64,000 nt of DNA from Solenopsis invicta (lineage: Eukaryota; Arthropoda; Insecta; Hymenoptera; Formicidae). Where the stretch lies: assembly GCF_016802725.1 (NCBI RefSeq), contig NC_052667.1, positions 1,144,501 through 1,208,500 of the forward strand, written 5' to 3'. Made by a program: the position numbers and the translations under genes. This document shows, one piece after another, positions 9,148 through 18,824 of the stretch (position 1 is its first letter; the number at the start of each line of letters is the position of its first letter). The notes under the pieces were generated by a model. The model did not search any database. It was not told the origin of the DNA and worked only from the letters and a program-made list of their open reading frames with translations.

Positions 9148-11163
9148 ATTGGGCGGCCGTAGCGACGATAAGCACAAGGAATGATGTTGAAAGCTTTCCC
9201 GTTGCAAATTTGATCTCCATCGCCGACGGGCCTGTTGGAAACGGTACTGGAATACCGTACATGTACCTCACCCCTCTCGACTATACCGCTCAGGACCTGG
9301 CTGTAAGTAGTGATAGTATGATATTGATATCAATCGATTATTGGCCGTTGCACATCCATATGATGTATATTGTGCATTATTGTACATACGTTATATTGTG
9401 CATATATTATGTTACATTATTATATTATCTAAAACATTTACGATAAGTTTGAAAAATGTGAAGAGGAATATAAAAATTCTATTATAGTACAAAAAAGATT
9501 CTAGCGTAAAAATCAATTCAACAACCATATTTTTAACTTAGCTCTTGATAAGACAAGAGATTCCATTATTCATTCAGAATGCTGAAAATCTGTAATATAT
9601 GTAACGTGAACCATTGATTTTCAGTGAATTTTAAAACACAGCCTAAATGACAAAATTCTTTAAACTTTTTGGTTTATTTCTCGATAAATTAGTAACATTT
9701 TTTTTTAATTATATAATATTGCAATGATAATTTTAAAATTACATCTGTTCTATCTTTAGATATTATATAATAATCAAATATTGTGATATCAACTTATATT
9801 CAATTTTTAATTAAAAGAAATGACACCTTTTCAGATTATTTAACTAATACATTTTTTATATTTGCACAGATGTAAATTTCGAAACAAAATGTGACACCTT
9901 TCAGGTTTAATTATCACAACACGTTTTTGAATTTGCACAAATGTAATTTCAAGTGTATAATTAGTGTATAATTAAAAACATTTTTGATGATTATCTTATC
10001 ACGTAGTCTGTATAATTGTAAAGAATTATAATTATACTATCTTATCAAAAGATAAATCAAAAGTTCAATTGTAAATAATTTTATTTAATCTGAAGTGGTA
10101 AAACTAATATAAGTTTATCAACATAATCTAATTTATGTCACGTTAATCTAAATTTCTATTGTGATTACATCGCGTTAATGCTCAATGATTACAGAAAGAT
10201 CATCGTGCATCTCTCCTGGTTTCGCTAACTCAAGGCAACTATTGTAAGGATAAGGGATATGATCCGATGGACCCGCGATGCGTTAGAGTCATGCTAACTG
10301 GAAAAATCAAAGCAGTCAGTAAATCACTCACTTGCATATCGTATCATTATTGTGTTTATAATATAATTTTACTAATTAAATGTTCGATGTTTTAACAGGT
10401 GAAGAACGAGACTGAAGAACACGAGATCGCGAAGCAATTATTTTTCGGTCGTCACCCGAAATTAGGGAACATGCCCGCAAGTAATATCGCTTTTTATGTA
10501 TTATCTTTTATGTATTATCAAGATTTAATCGGATTCCGACAGAATATGTCTAGTTATCGAATAGGTTTGGATAGAAACTCTGGATTCTTTCACGAAACAA
10601 GTTGCTACGAAATGATTGGCGAAAAAGAATTTGTGGTCTGCACAAATAAGTAGCGTAACGTAAGTTGATGTACAAAAATTTGTACAAAAATTTGTACATC
10701 AACTTACGTTACGCTACTTATTTGTGCAGACCACAAATTCTTTTTCGCCAAGATGGAGATGTCAGCGATTGCCATGCTAGACACCTTTGGTGGACCAAAA
10801 TATATTTCTATCAACGATTACTTCAACACACCAAGTTCAACCTGCCAATCATTTCGTAGCGACTTGTTTCGTGAAAGAATCCAGCGTTTCTATCCAAACC
10901 TATTCGATAACTAGACATATTCTGTTAGAATCACAAATTTTTGTACATCAACTTATGTTACGCTACTTATTTGTGCAGACCACAAATTCTTTTTCGCCAA
11001 GATGGAGATGTCAGTGATTGCCATGCTAGACACCTTTGGTGGACCAAAATACATTTCTATCAACGATTACTTCAACACACCAAGTTCAACCTGCCAATCA
11101 TTTCGTAGCGACTTGTTTCATGAAAGAATCCAGCGTTTCTATCCAAGCCTATTCGATAACTAG
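9148..11163 (+). CDS. CREG1: CREG-like secreted glycoprotein, 5' exon not found, last exon duplicated
   Basis: The exons are 9148-9302, 10195-10314, 10399-10480, then either 10730-10914 or 10979-11163, each ending in its own stop. The phases match across all joins. The product reads DWAAVATIST at the start, then GIPYMYLTPLD, YDPMDPRCVRVMLTGKIKA, KQLFFGRHPKLGNMPA and AMLDTFGGPKYISINDYF. This is the order of CREG (cellular repressor of E1A-stimulated genes), a secreted or lysosomal glycoprotein with an FMN-binding-like split-barrel fold. Candidate N-glycosylation sites are NGT and NET. The usual signal peptide and the first helix (ARFV-type) should lie upstream, but I find no exon with the right phase. 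A frame opening with TTG at 9069 gives a hydrophobic start with no ATG. The 5' end is therefore incomplete in my model, or the gene is damaged there. Confidence 0.8.
9820..9955 (+). repeat. Degenerate tandem duplication in the first visible CREG intron
   Basis: Two diverged copies of about 65-70 bp sit side by side. Each has a TGACACCTTT block, then TTTGCACA and ATGTAA blocks. The rest of intron 9303-10194 is plain AT-rich sequence. Confidence 0.4.
10513..10683 (-). pseudogene. Inverted, internally deleted copy of the CREG last exon
   Basis: On the minus strand, 10637 down to 10550 repeats the terminal CREG exon, including its stop (10552-10550), with upstream acceptor sequence on one side and 3' flank on the other. 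Relative to the intact copy it lacks 97 bases (equivalent to 10750-10846). The breakpoints share GCCAA, which points to a microhomology deletion. It lies inside the intron between the third exon and the duplicated last exons and cannot be used as an exon in the gene's orientation. Its 3' flank resembles that of the second direct copy, while its acceptor flank resembles that of the first. Confidence 0.85.
10618..10749. repeat. Near-perfect palindrome spanning the splice acceptor of exon copy A
   Basis: Two 66-base arms meet with no spacer at 10683/10684. By eye only two mismatches lie close to the centre. The right arm contains the acceptor AG (10728-10729) and the first 20 bases of the first intact last exon. 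Confidence 0.85.
10979..11163 (+). CDS. Second intact copy of the CREG last exon (alternative terminal exon B)
   Basis: This exon has the same length (185 bases), acceptor motif and phase as copy A at 10730-10914, with the repeat offset being 249 bases. I count four base differences, three of which change residues (Ala to Val, Arg to His, Asn to Ser). Both copies keep an open frame to the stop, so either could end the CREG mRNA. Copy B lies nearest the polyadenylation signals. Confidence 0.8.
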
Positions 11164-11356
11164 ACATATTCTGTTAGAATCCGATCCTGATAATCCAAAT
11201 AGTCTCAAGGCTTGATGACAGTTTTTTGGATACTCTAGAAAAAAATTTTATGAAATTATTTTTATATTTTTCTAGTGACTTGTGAGTTTAAGAATGATGT
11301 ATGTCAAACCTATGCTTGAACGACTGAATCAGTTTATTATAAATTTTGATATTTGT

Positions 11357-11382
11357 AATAAATTATATATACTTACAATAAA
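11357..11382 (+). terminator. Two polyadenylation signals after CREG
   Basis: AATAAA occurs at 11357-11362 and 11377-11382, about 200 bases past the stop of exon B. Both alternative terminal exons could use them. Confidence 0.5.
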
Positions 11383-11399
11383 TTAAATATTACATGATG

Positions 11400-12053
11400 T
11401 GAACGAGTTGATTATTCCAATCCTTTATTTACTCGTGAAAGCTTTTTATACATCCTTATTCGGATCGGATGATTATGAAAAATCATAATGCGAGCAACGG
11501 AAAATATTTTAATTACTTTGAAACTAACCTAATTTGAGCGTGCTTCTTTAGTTTTTCGTCATTTTTGCGCGCAGTGTAAAGCGCCACTAAATTAATGTTA
11601 AAACAAATTTGGTAACACATTGCTTTTATCATATTTAGGTTGATACTATTCTAAATAATGTAAAAAAATATAAATAATTATCAATAAGTACTTTACATTC
11701 AATAACAAATCGACAAAGCATCATTCTATACTTTTTTTAATATTCAATGAGTAACAAGGGTAGAAAGACACTTGTGTCCGTTATCACTATATGGAAAACA
11801 TCCAATATTGCCAATTAAAACCAAATAATACACTGACATTAATTTAAATCTAATATTGACAACAATGTATGTACAAAATATACGATTAAACAGCATACAG
11901 GTTCTCTAGCACTGTTGTATTGTTTCTTTTGTTAAATTCTATAATTCATGTTTAAAATTCGCGGTTGCTTCGTTGTTACATATGGCGGATTTAAGCAACC
12001 AATCAAAAATTGTTCTCCATAGCGCACTAGCGCCCACGTGCATTCCACATTTT
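11400..12053. other. Intergenic AT-rich region between CREG and GAR1
   Basis: No open frame of note. The end of the interval (11950-12050) contains a CCAATCA box near 11998 and a CACGTG near 12035, possibly part of the GAR1 promoter. The rest shows nothing I can identify. Confidence 0.4.
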
Positions 12054-12159
12054 AGCTGAACTGGCTACACTAGTCCAGAGTATGGTCCAGAGTTTATCTT
12101 TCTTCTTCTAACGTGAAGAAAAAAAGATAAACTGTGAATTAGTGCAGCCAGTTCAGTTA
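12054..12159. mobile_element. Fold-back element upstream of GAR1
   Basis: The left arm begins AGCTGAACTGGCTACACTAG. The right arm is its near reverse complement, ending in TAGTGCAGCCAGTTCAGTT. The inner arms AGTTTATCTTT and AAAGATAAACT also pair. A 12-base direct duplication in the left arm makes it asymmetric. It is non-coding. Confidence 0.5.
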
Positions 12160-12298
12160 AAGAACAGGTTATGTTTCAACTTGTTCCTCCATCGTTCGCT
12201 ATCCATGCATGTTTCGAAGAAAATAGAAAAAGCCTGTAGTTAATCAAATTTACGAGCATTTACGAGCGAGCAAGCTAGTAAACGAGCAGTTATATCTC

Positions 12299-12462
12299 AA
12301 CGATTATTACGCTGACTACAAACAAAATTGTTTCACAAGATTTGTGCTTCGTAGTTTTTATAAATTTCTATTTATCTTAATTAAAAATAAAAGAATAATT
12401 GTATCACGTGTCTAACAAATTTTGCGAAATTATTTCATTTATAGTCGGCGTAATAATCTTTC
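12299..12462. mobile_element. Second inverted-repeat element upstream of GAR1
   Basis: CGATTATTACGCTGACTACA at about 12301 is mirrored by ATAGTCGGCGTAATAATCTT at about 12441-12460. The arms are about 45 bases and roughly three-quarters identical. An AT-rich block just inside the right side (about 12358-12390) recurs directly outside it (about 12496-12527). Confidence 0.45.
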
Positions 12463-12610
12463 AATTTGTGAAAATACGGTTTTTCTTTTATTTTCATAAA
12501 TTTTTATCTATTTTAATTAAAAATAAGGTGTACTAGACCCAAATCTTACGAAGTAATTTAGTTTATTCTGTGTAACGATCATTAATATGCTGGCCCGGCT
12601 CTGACAGGTT

Positions 12611-13791
12611 ATGTCATTCCGAGCACGCGGCGGCAGAGGAGGTGGTTTCAGGGGTAATCGAGGTGGCGGAGGATTCAATAGGGGCCGCGGTGGCGGTTTT
12701 GACAGGGGCAGAGGGTAATTAATATCATAATTCTTTTTCTCACAAATCGATTTCTTCATGATTGATCCTCATTTGATGCATGCTCGTGTGTTCCATAGTA
12801 TCTTGGCAAATCTCTCAAGTGGTGTGCCATTGCCTCTCATAATAATAAATTAAAAATTTGATATTGTTTTGGGTGAATTTGAACCTAGATCTTTTCATAA
12901 AATATATTAAGTTGGTCAAAGATTAGGTTAGATCACAAGCAACAAGTATAATACACTCTGACAGAATGTATTGTAAAATTCTCAATAATTAAATGTGCTT
13001 TTCTTTGGTTACTGTAGATACGATCAAGGACCTCCAGAGACGGTAACACCATTGGGTCATTTTACATGGACAGTGGAGAATGACTTAGTTCTTAAAGTTG
13101 ACATTGAACAGGTGCCTTTTTTCAATGCACCAATTTACACAGAGAACAAGCAACAGATTGGCAAAATAGATGAAATATTTGGCAATGTTCGTGACTATTA
13201 TGTATCCGTTAAGTTATCAGAAAATGTGAAGGCTGCAAGTTTTCAAAAAGATGCTCAGGTATTATAATTATTTTAAATTATGCTATAATTAAATAATTTT
13301 GTTTTATATCTTATCATTTATTTTAGTGTAATATGCGTCGCCAAAACTGGTTACCATTGTCATTTTATATTATTTCACTTACAATTTTCAATTTTATAAA
13401 ACCAAAACATACATGGGGGAATCAAATCCAAGAATACAAGTTGATTGCTCTCACATATCATCTCAACATTTACATTTGAATTTTATATATGCATGTTATT
13501 TTTGTATGTTGATTATAGTTGTATATCGACCCAGCAAAGCTGCTGCCTCTTCAAAGGTTTTTACAAAAACCTGGAGATCAGAAAAGAGGCGGTGGTCCTG
13601 GCAGGGTCATGAAAAGAGGCGCTGGAGGCCGAGGAGGTAGAGGTGGTAGCAGAGGATCTTTCGGGAGAGGAGGCGGTGGTAACAGAGGTGGCGGTGGTGG
13701 ATTTAGAAGTCGCGGAGGAGGCGGTGGATTCAATCGTTTCAATTCAGGTGGAGGTGGAGGTCGAGGAGGCGGAGGTAGAGGAAGATGGTAG
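12611..13791 (+). CDS. GAR1: H/ACA ribonucleoprotein complex subunit GAR1, 205 aa
   Basis: The exons are 12611-12714, 13018-13258 and 13519-13791, with matching phases and 205 residues in total, close to the usual size. GAR1 is a nucleolar protein of H/ACA snoRNPs, which pseudouridylate rRNA and snRNA. It binds the Cbf5/dyskerin catalytic subunit and helps product release. Residues 1-35 form an N-terminal Arg/Gly (GAR) tail starting MSFRARGGRGGG. The central Gar1 core (about 36-135) includes LGHFTWTVENDL, FNAPIYTENKQQIGKIDEIF and DYYVSVKLS. Residues from about 140 on form a long C-terminal RGG/GGGG tail ending GRGRW. The ATG sits just after a possible acceptor (CTGACAG), so a 5' UTR intron is possible. 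The gene is convergent with LARP7. Confidence 0.95.
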
Positions 13792-13883
13792 ACTTCAAAA
13801 TTAGCAATGTATTAAAATATTTTATATGTGTGTACTTTAATGCTAAATATGTAACTATAATGATATTGTAAATGACAAAAAAA

Positions 13884-13889
13884 ATTAAA
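13884..13889 (+). terminator. Polyadenylation signal (variant) of GAR1
   Basis: ATTAAA about 95 bases after the GAR1 stop, within the 274 bases between the two convergent stop codons. Confidence 0.4.
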
Positions 13890-14041
13890 TATTTTATACA
13901 GGTTAATTTTTTCCAAACTTTTTTAAATTTTAACTATGCAACAGACAGATGTTATTTACAGACATGTGCGTACATATGCATTACATGAATTTGTATGAAG
14001 TGTATACATACATTAAAAATGTTGTATAAAATTGAATAGTG

Positions 14042-14047
14042 TTTAAT
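14042..14047 (-). terminator. Possible polyadenylation signal of LARP7
   Basis: Read on the minus strand it is ATTAAA, about 20 bases past the LARP7 stop. The short distance makes it uncertain. Confidence 0.3.
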
Positions 14048-14065
14048 GCCATAAATCAATCTTAA

Positions 14066-17040
14066 TCAATCTTGATCAAACTTTATACATTTTCCAAGTT
14101 CTTTTTCTGCTCGTTTCAGTAATTTATTACGTCCCCTTTGCTTGACTCTTCCTTTTTTACTCAACTTTTCCATCCTATCTTTTGCCATTTTATCCCAATA
14201 TAACTTCTCTTCATCACCTGAAAAAATAATACATAAAATTAGTAAAATATCATTTACAATATGCAAGATATTTATACCTTCTAAAATAGTTAAACGTCTT
14301 CCTTCATAGCTCTTCTGGATAAATGCCTGAGCCGTTTCTGCTGTATCACATCTCACATAAGCTTCACAAGAATCAGCTGTTACATCTATATATTTCACAG
14401 AATTGTTGTCTTTTAACTCCATCTGAAATTTAAATACACAACATGTAATATCTTACATTGTGGGATATTGTATGGCTATGTGTGAAAGCGACGGATTTAT
14501 AAGTGATAGGTCGCGAGTTTAAACTCATGTATCCTGTATATATGGATTTTTAAATTTGTAATCTCTAGCAGGAGATAGTCACAGAAATTCTTTAGATTAA
14601 GTAACATATAGGGACTGATCCCACCCACTCCCATTACTACTACACTACTACTACTACTACTACTACTACGACTACTACTACTAATATTATGAATTTATAT
14701 TATTCTTACTTTAATGAAATTACTGTACCTTAAAATTCTGCACATTTATGCAAGGCTCATCCATTTCGACTTTCACTATAATTCCTGGCGCATAATTAAC
14801 GCGTCCAACAGACTTTTCCTCCTGATTAGATTTCGCGCCATTATTTTCATGTGTTGATTCATCATCCAATGTATGTCCAGGTTTACGTGCAATGTGCGTT
14901 ACTGACCAGTCTTCGTGATACAATTTTGTCATGATTCCGCCTCTGTCTCCCTCAGCTTTTCTCAAATGCATTTTTAATTGTGACATTTTAGATCTTTGCA
15001 AATCTAAATATTTGTTTCTAAGACGCTTCCAATCTGACTTTGCCATTATTTGCAATCCTATCTTACTGCAAATATCGTTGCCCAAATTTTTATTTCTCTT
15101 TTTCCGATTCTTTTTCTTCTTTCTTTCGTCTTTTTCTTCTTCCTTTCGTCGTCTTTTAGTTTCCTCGATATCACTACTCCTCATGTCGAAATCTCTTATG
15201 GAATGTTTTTCAGTTTGTGATAAAGTATCTGTCTCATTGCTCTTTTTTTCTTTGGACAGATGTTCCAAATCCATTTTATTTTCATTCGAACTTGTCGCTG
15301 GTTTTTGGCATTCTTTTACCGCTTCTTCACTAATATTTTCTACAGTGATCGTATTGCTTATCGTGTGTCTTCTCTTTCTTTTTTCTATAATTTTGTTGCG
15401 ATTCTTGTTCGAAATTTGTGATTCTTGATTTCCTGTAGTACTGTTTCCAGTAACTTTACTATCCTTTTCTTCTTTATTACTTGATTTTTCAGAAAGAAAA
15501 ACCTTTTTTTTTATACTTTGTCGATCATTATCTGTTGCATCTATTTCGTTAGCGTAAGTATTATTCTTGTCTTTAAATTCTTTTGGCACTTGTTCTTTTT
15601 CATTTTGCTGATCTGTTACAGTTTCACCTACAGTTTTTCTTCTTTTTCTGACTTTAACATTGCTTTCGTCAAGTGATTTTTCCAGGGCATATTTTTCTTC
15701 ATTTATACCTTCTCTATTATTATGTGTTGCATCTATCTGATTACCATAGACATTATTCTTGTCTTCAAATTCAGCTTTGGATATCTTTTCTCCTTCATTT
15801 TGTTGTTCCGTTATATTTTGTTCGGCAGTTTCTTTTTTCTTTTTCTTGATTTTAATGTCATTTTCTTCTACAGAAAATGATTTATCCACAAGGTATCTTC
15901 TTTTTTTAGAACTTTGTCTACTATTATCTTCTGTATCTTCGCGCACATTTTCTTTAGACCATATTTCTTCATTAGATGTTTTTTCTTCTTTAATGTTCAA
16001 TTTTTCCTTAGTCTCTGGATCACCAAGTACTCCAATTATTACATCTTTTTGAGGTTCAAATGTAGTTATACTTAATAGTTCATTGGGGGATACATGTGAT
16101 GGCAAAACACATCCCTTTTTTTGGAAGGTCTGTAAAATAAAACATTAAACTATAACACATTGTCAAGTTATGAAAATTATAACCATTATCTTTCACACAT
16201 GCAATTGTATAACGATATATTTCGCAACAACTGTTAACAAATACTACTTCTCTTACCTTAAGGCATTCTTGAGCATGGTTGGGTGTATCAAATTCTACAA
16301 ATGCAAACCCCTTTATCTTTCTATTGTTCTTATAACGTGGAATTGAGACATAGTCTACTGTTCCATATTTTGAAAAAACAGATATCAACCATTCGTGATC
16401 GGCATCTGGCGGTAAGTTTTGTACATAAATTGTACACTGGTCAACATTCTCTTTTGTTTGAATCGGTGTTACTCGGCAGACCTTTGTACCATCTTCTGAA
16501 ACTTTTAACATTGTTGATCCTTGTAGAGCTTTAGCTATCCTATTTGTGGTAATCATGTGTTCATCTGTTGTCAGTTCTTGCAGTTTGTTACATTTTGTAA
16601 ATACCTCAAGATCTATATCTAAAAAATCAAGCACAATTACAATCAGTATTTTGATGTCTTTTAATAAGACTAAAAAAGTAAGAGGTATTTTATTTTTATC
16701 TTACTATTATTTGAATTAAATAAAACATTAAATCTAATAAATTAAATAATATATTAAATTTGACAATTAATCATAGATTAAAAAATACAGGAAAGGAATA
16801 CTTACAGGAATTTTCTTTTAAAAGTTTTGACAGGAAACGATCCTTGCTCAAGTTAGAGTCACTAAAGTAGAACTCCATTTGCTTACGTATCAAAGCGTGC
16901 AATGCCTTCTTTCTCAGTCTTGGCTTACCACGTGAAGCACCCTTGTTACTGCGTTTAACTGTATCGACTATTGGATGCTGTACCTGAGGAACAGGTATAT
17001 TTTCCGAAGCTAGCTCCATATCTGATTCCTCCATCACCAT
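14066..17040 (-). CDS. LARP7: La-related protein 7 (7SK snRNP subunit), 764 aa
   Basis: Five coding exons join in phase: 17040-16806, 16618-16257, 16129-14729, 14422-14278 and 14217-14066. LARP7 binds the 3' end of 7SK snRNA and stabilises the particle that holds P-TEFb inactive; it also aids U6 modification. The La motif spans about residues 44-125 (KQMEFYFSDSNLSKDRFL, then YIDLEVFTKCNKLQEL). RRM1 follows at about 137-199 (CTIYVQNLPPDADHEWL, KGFAFVEFD). A long charged, Lys/Glu-rich linker holds a tandem repeat. The C-terminal xRRM begins near PGIIVKVEMD and continues over the last introns (VKYIDV, EAYVRCDTAETAQAFI) into a basic tail. At 764 residues it is longer than vertebrate LARP7 because of the linker. 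A CACGTG E-box lies about 50 bases upstream, and a TCTAG acceptor there suggests a 5' UTR intron. Confidence 0.93.
14461..14690 (+). mobile_element. tRNA-derived SINE-like element in a LARP7 intron
   Basis: The segment has an A-box-like stretch (TGGCTATGTGTGAAAGCG near 14473), a B-box-like stretch (GGTCGCGAGTTTAAACTC at about 14509-14526) and an unrelated body, and it ends in an ACT trinucleotide tail (about 14637-14683). That order is the layout of a SINE with an RNA polymerase III promoter. It lies in the intron 14423-14728, opposite in sense to LARP7. Confidence 0.5.
15415..15935 (-). repeat. Tandem protein repeat inside the LARP7 linker
   Basis: Two units of about 69 and 64 residues and a partial third follow one another. 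Each has RQS- or REG-type starts, an EKS or DKS motif, a basic run, EQQNE or DQQNE, then DKNNxYxNxIDATxN. Similarity is also visible in the DNA, so the array arose by duplication within the exon. Confidence 0.7.
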
Positions 17041-17089
17041 TGTATTTTCAAAAGAACATACAACAGGCCTTCTAGAAAAATAGATTGTC

Positions 17090-17095
17090 CACGTG
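17090..17095. promoter_or_regulatory. E-box (CACGTG) upstream of LARP7
   Basis: The palindrome CACGTG sits 50 bases before the LARP7 ATG. This is the site class bound by bHLH factors of the Myc/Max/USF type. Its use is inferred from position only. Confidence 0.3.
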
Positions 17096-17646
17096 CTGCA
17101 AGTAACATTTACAAGTCACAAGGTAAAGTTGAGGTACAAGATTCTAAAAAATTTATTCATAAAGTTTGATTTATCGACGTTATCGTTATGCTGGAACTAA
17201 AATTCAATAAATCTCTATGAACGAAAATATTGAAATTATTGAACTTTACGGTTTCGGCATAAATTAATGGTTATAGTCTACATGAATCAGGCATAACTCA
17301 CTAATTCTTTATGATGCAGGTAGATCACGATACTTTGCAAAGAACCACTATATGTGCAATCACGTTTTCGTCTTCTTTTTATTATTATTTTGACGTTTTC
17401 TCCTATTCTCGTTCTAAACGGTTCTAAACAGTTCTAAAACCTAATGCAAATGTGCTACCGGTCAATTGATAGATGCCACCATGCCACTATCATGGTAGAA
17501 AGAAAGAAAACGGAAGGTAAATTACGATAGAAAAAAGGACATATATACCAATATGTATGTACAGTAACGGACATATATGCCTTCACAGTGCGTATTCATA
17601 TGCGCATGCCTTTATATAAAGATACGTTACGTGCATTAAAAGAGGA

Positions 17647-17762
17647 CGAGTTTTTTAATTCATTAATATGATCAATCGCATTATGCGCAACTGCAACTTT
17701 GTTCTATAAAAACTGCATTTGCGCATAATGCAATTGATCAATCGATGAATTAAAAAAACTCG
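17647..17762. mobile_element. MITE-like element, family A, copy 2
   Basis: The ends are inverted repeats: CGAGTTTTTTAATTCAT on the left and ATGAATTAAAAAAACTCG on the right. The arms continue inward through GATCAATCGCATTATGCGCA and its mirror. It is 116 bp, non-coding, and related to the copy at 8420-8533. Confidence 0.65.
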
Positions 17763-17940
17763 CCCAGAATCGCAGTGGAAAGGCATTAATGACCGCTAAC
17801 GTCGGAGAAATGACGCCATTTGTCCGATTAAACGGCTCGAAAAATCGTCAGAGTTATTAGGAGTACAGAATTAGCAAGGAGGTTTACAGGATTTATGGGT
17901 GGAATAAAATCCCCACTCCAGGGAAAGAGGATACACGGTA

Positions 17941-18130
17941 ATTGGTTAAACTACAATGATGGCTTCCCGCTACCGACCAATGAGAGCGCCGATGAGTATT
18001 CGGGAGAGCCGACCAATCAGCGCGTCGGTACGTGAGTGATAGATATCCCCGCCTTGAAGACGTTGACCAATCAGCGCGTCGATACTGAGTGATAGAGACG
18101 CCCTCGTCTCGAAGACGCTGACCAATCAGC
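17941..18130. promoter_or_regulatory. Array of CCAAT boxes between LARP7 and GINS3
   Basis: GACCAATCAGCGCG-type units start at 17975 (variant GACCAATGAGAGCG), 18011, 18065 and 18120, spaced 36, 54 and 55 bases. An ATTGG (reverse CCAAT) lies at 17941. Between units the text GATACTGAGTGATAGA repeats. CCAATCAG is the consensus of the NF-Y trimer. The array lies about 0.9 kb from the LARP7 start and 0.7 kb from the GINS3 start, so it could serve either or neither. Confidence 0.5.
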
Positions 18131-18824
18131 GCGCTGATACAAACTCATCTAACATACTTTCAGCAACCTCTTTGCCTATTCTGCTTTCCTAATACTTCAA
18201 ACAATATTTCTCGGAGTTTTAGGTGGTGTAAAACCCAATTTTCGTTTACTTCATCTATCACCGTATTTTCTTTCAACAACTTTTATCGATCTTTTAAACA
18301 AGCTTATGGAACGCATAATTAAATTCTCATTATTTTTAATTTAATTTAATTTAATTATTAATTAATTTTTCTTGTAATATGTATAATAAAAATAATCTTT
18401 ATTGAAAAATTATCTTTTCCTACGAAAGAAACATTCGAGAATTTGATCTTTCTCATCCGTAAAAATATATTTGCAAAGTTTATGTCACGATATGCTTTGC
18501 TTCTAAATAATGTAAATTTTAATAATTTTTTAATTTCTTCCGACAATATTTCAAAATTATTATCGAAATTAGCAACTGGCGAACAGATCGGTCACTATTT
18601 TTAAACGCGCATCCGATTCAAGTAGTAAATGCTAACTTAACCTCACTCGTCTTTCGTTTCTATCAGCCTCTTACCAAAGTAACAGAAGAAAAAGTTATGC
18701 CTGGTTATGCCAGCATTTCATGAGGCGCTGATTGTTGTGATCAGCATCTGCATTTAGATGCAAGTAATGTAACTCCATTGGGGGGTTGATTAGAATTCTT
18801 AAAACAAGTATTGAAAGAAGTAAG

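Noticed and set aside
10399..10653. 84-codon frame continuing past the third CREG exon
   Set aside because: After 10480 it runs through a GT donor into the inverted exon copy, so the tail is antisense sequence.
14931..15428. 165-codon plus-strand frame full of Phe, Ser and Leu
   Set aside because: It is the complement of the Lys/Glu-rich LARP7 linker.
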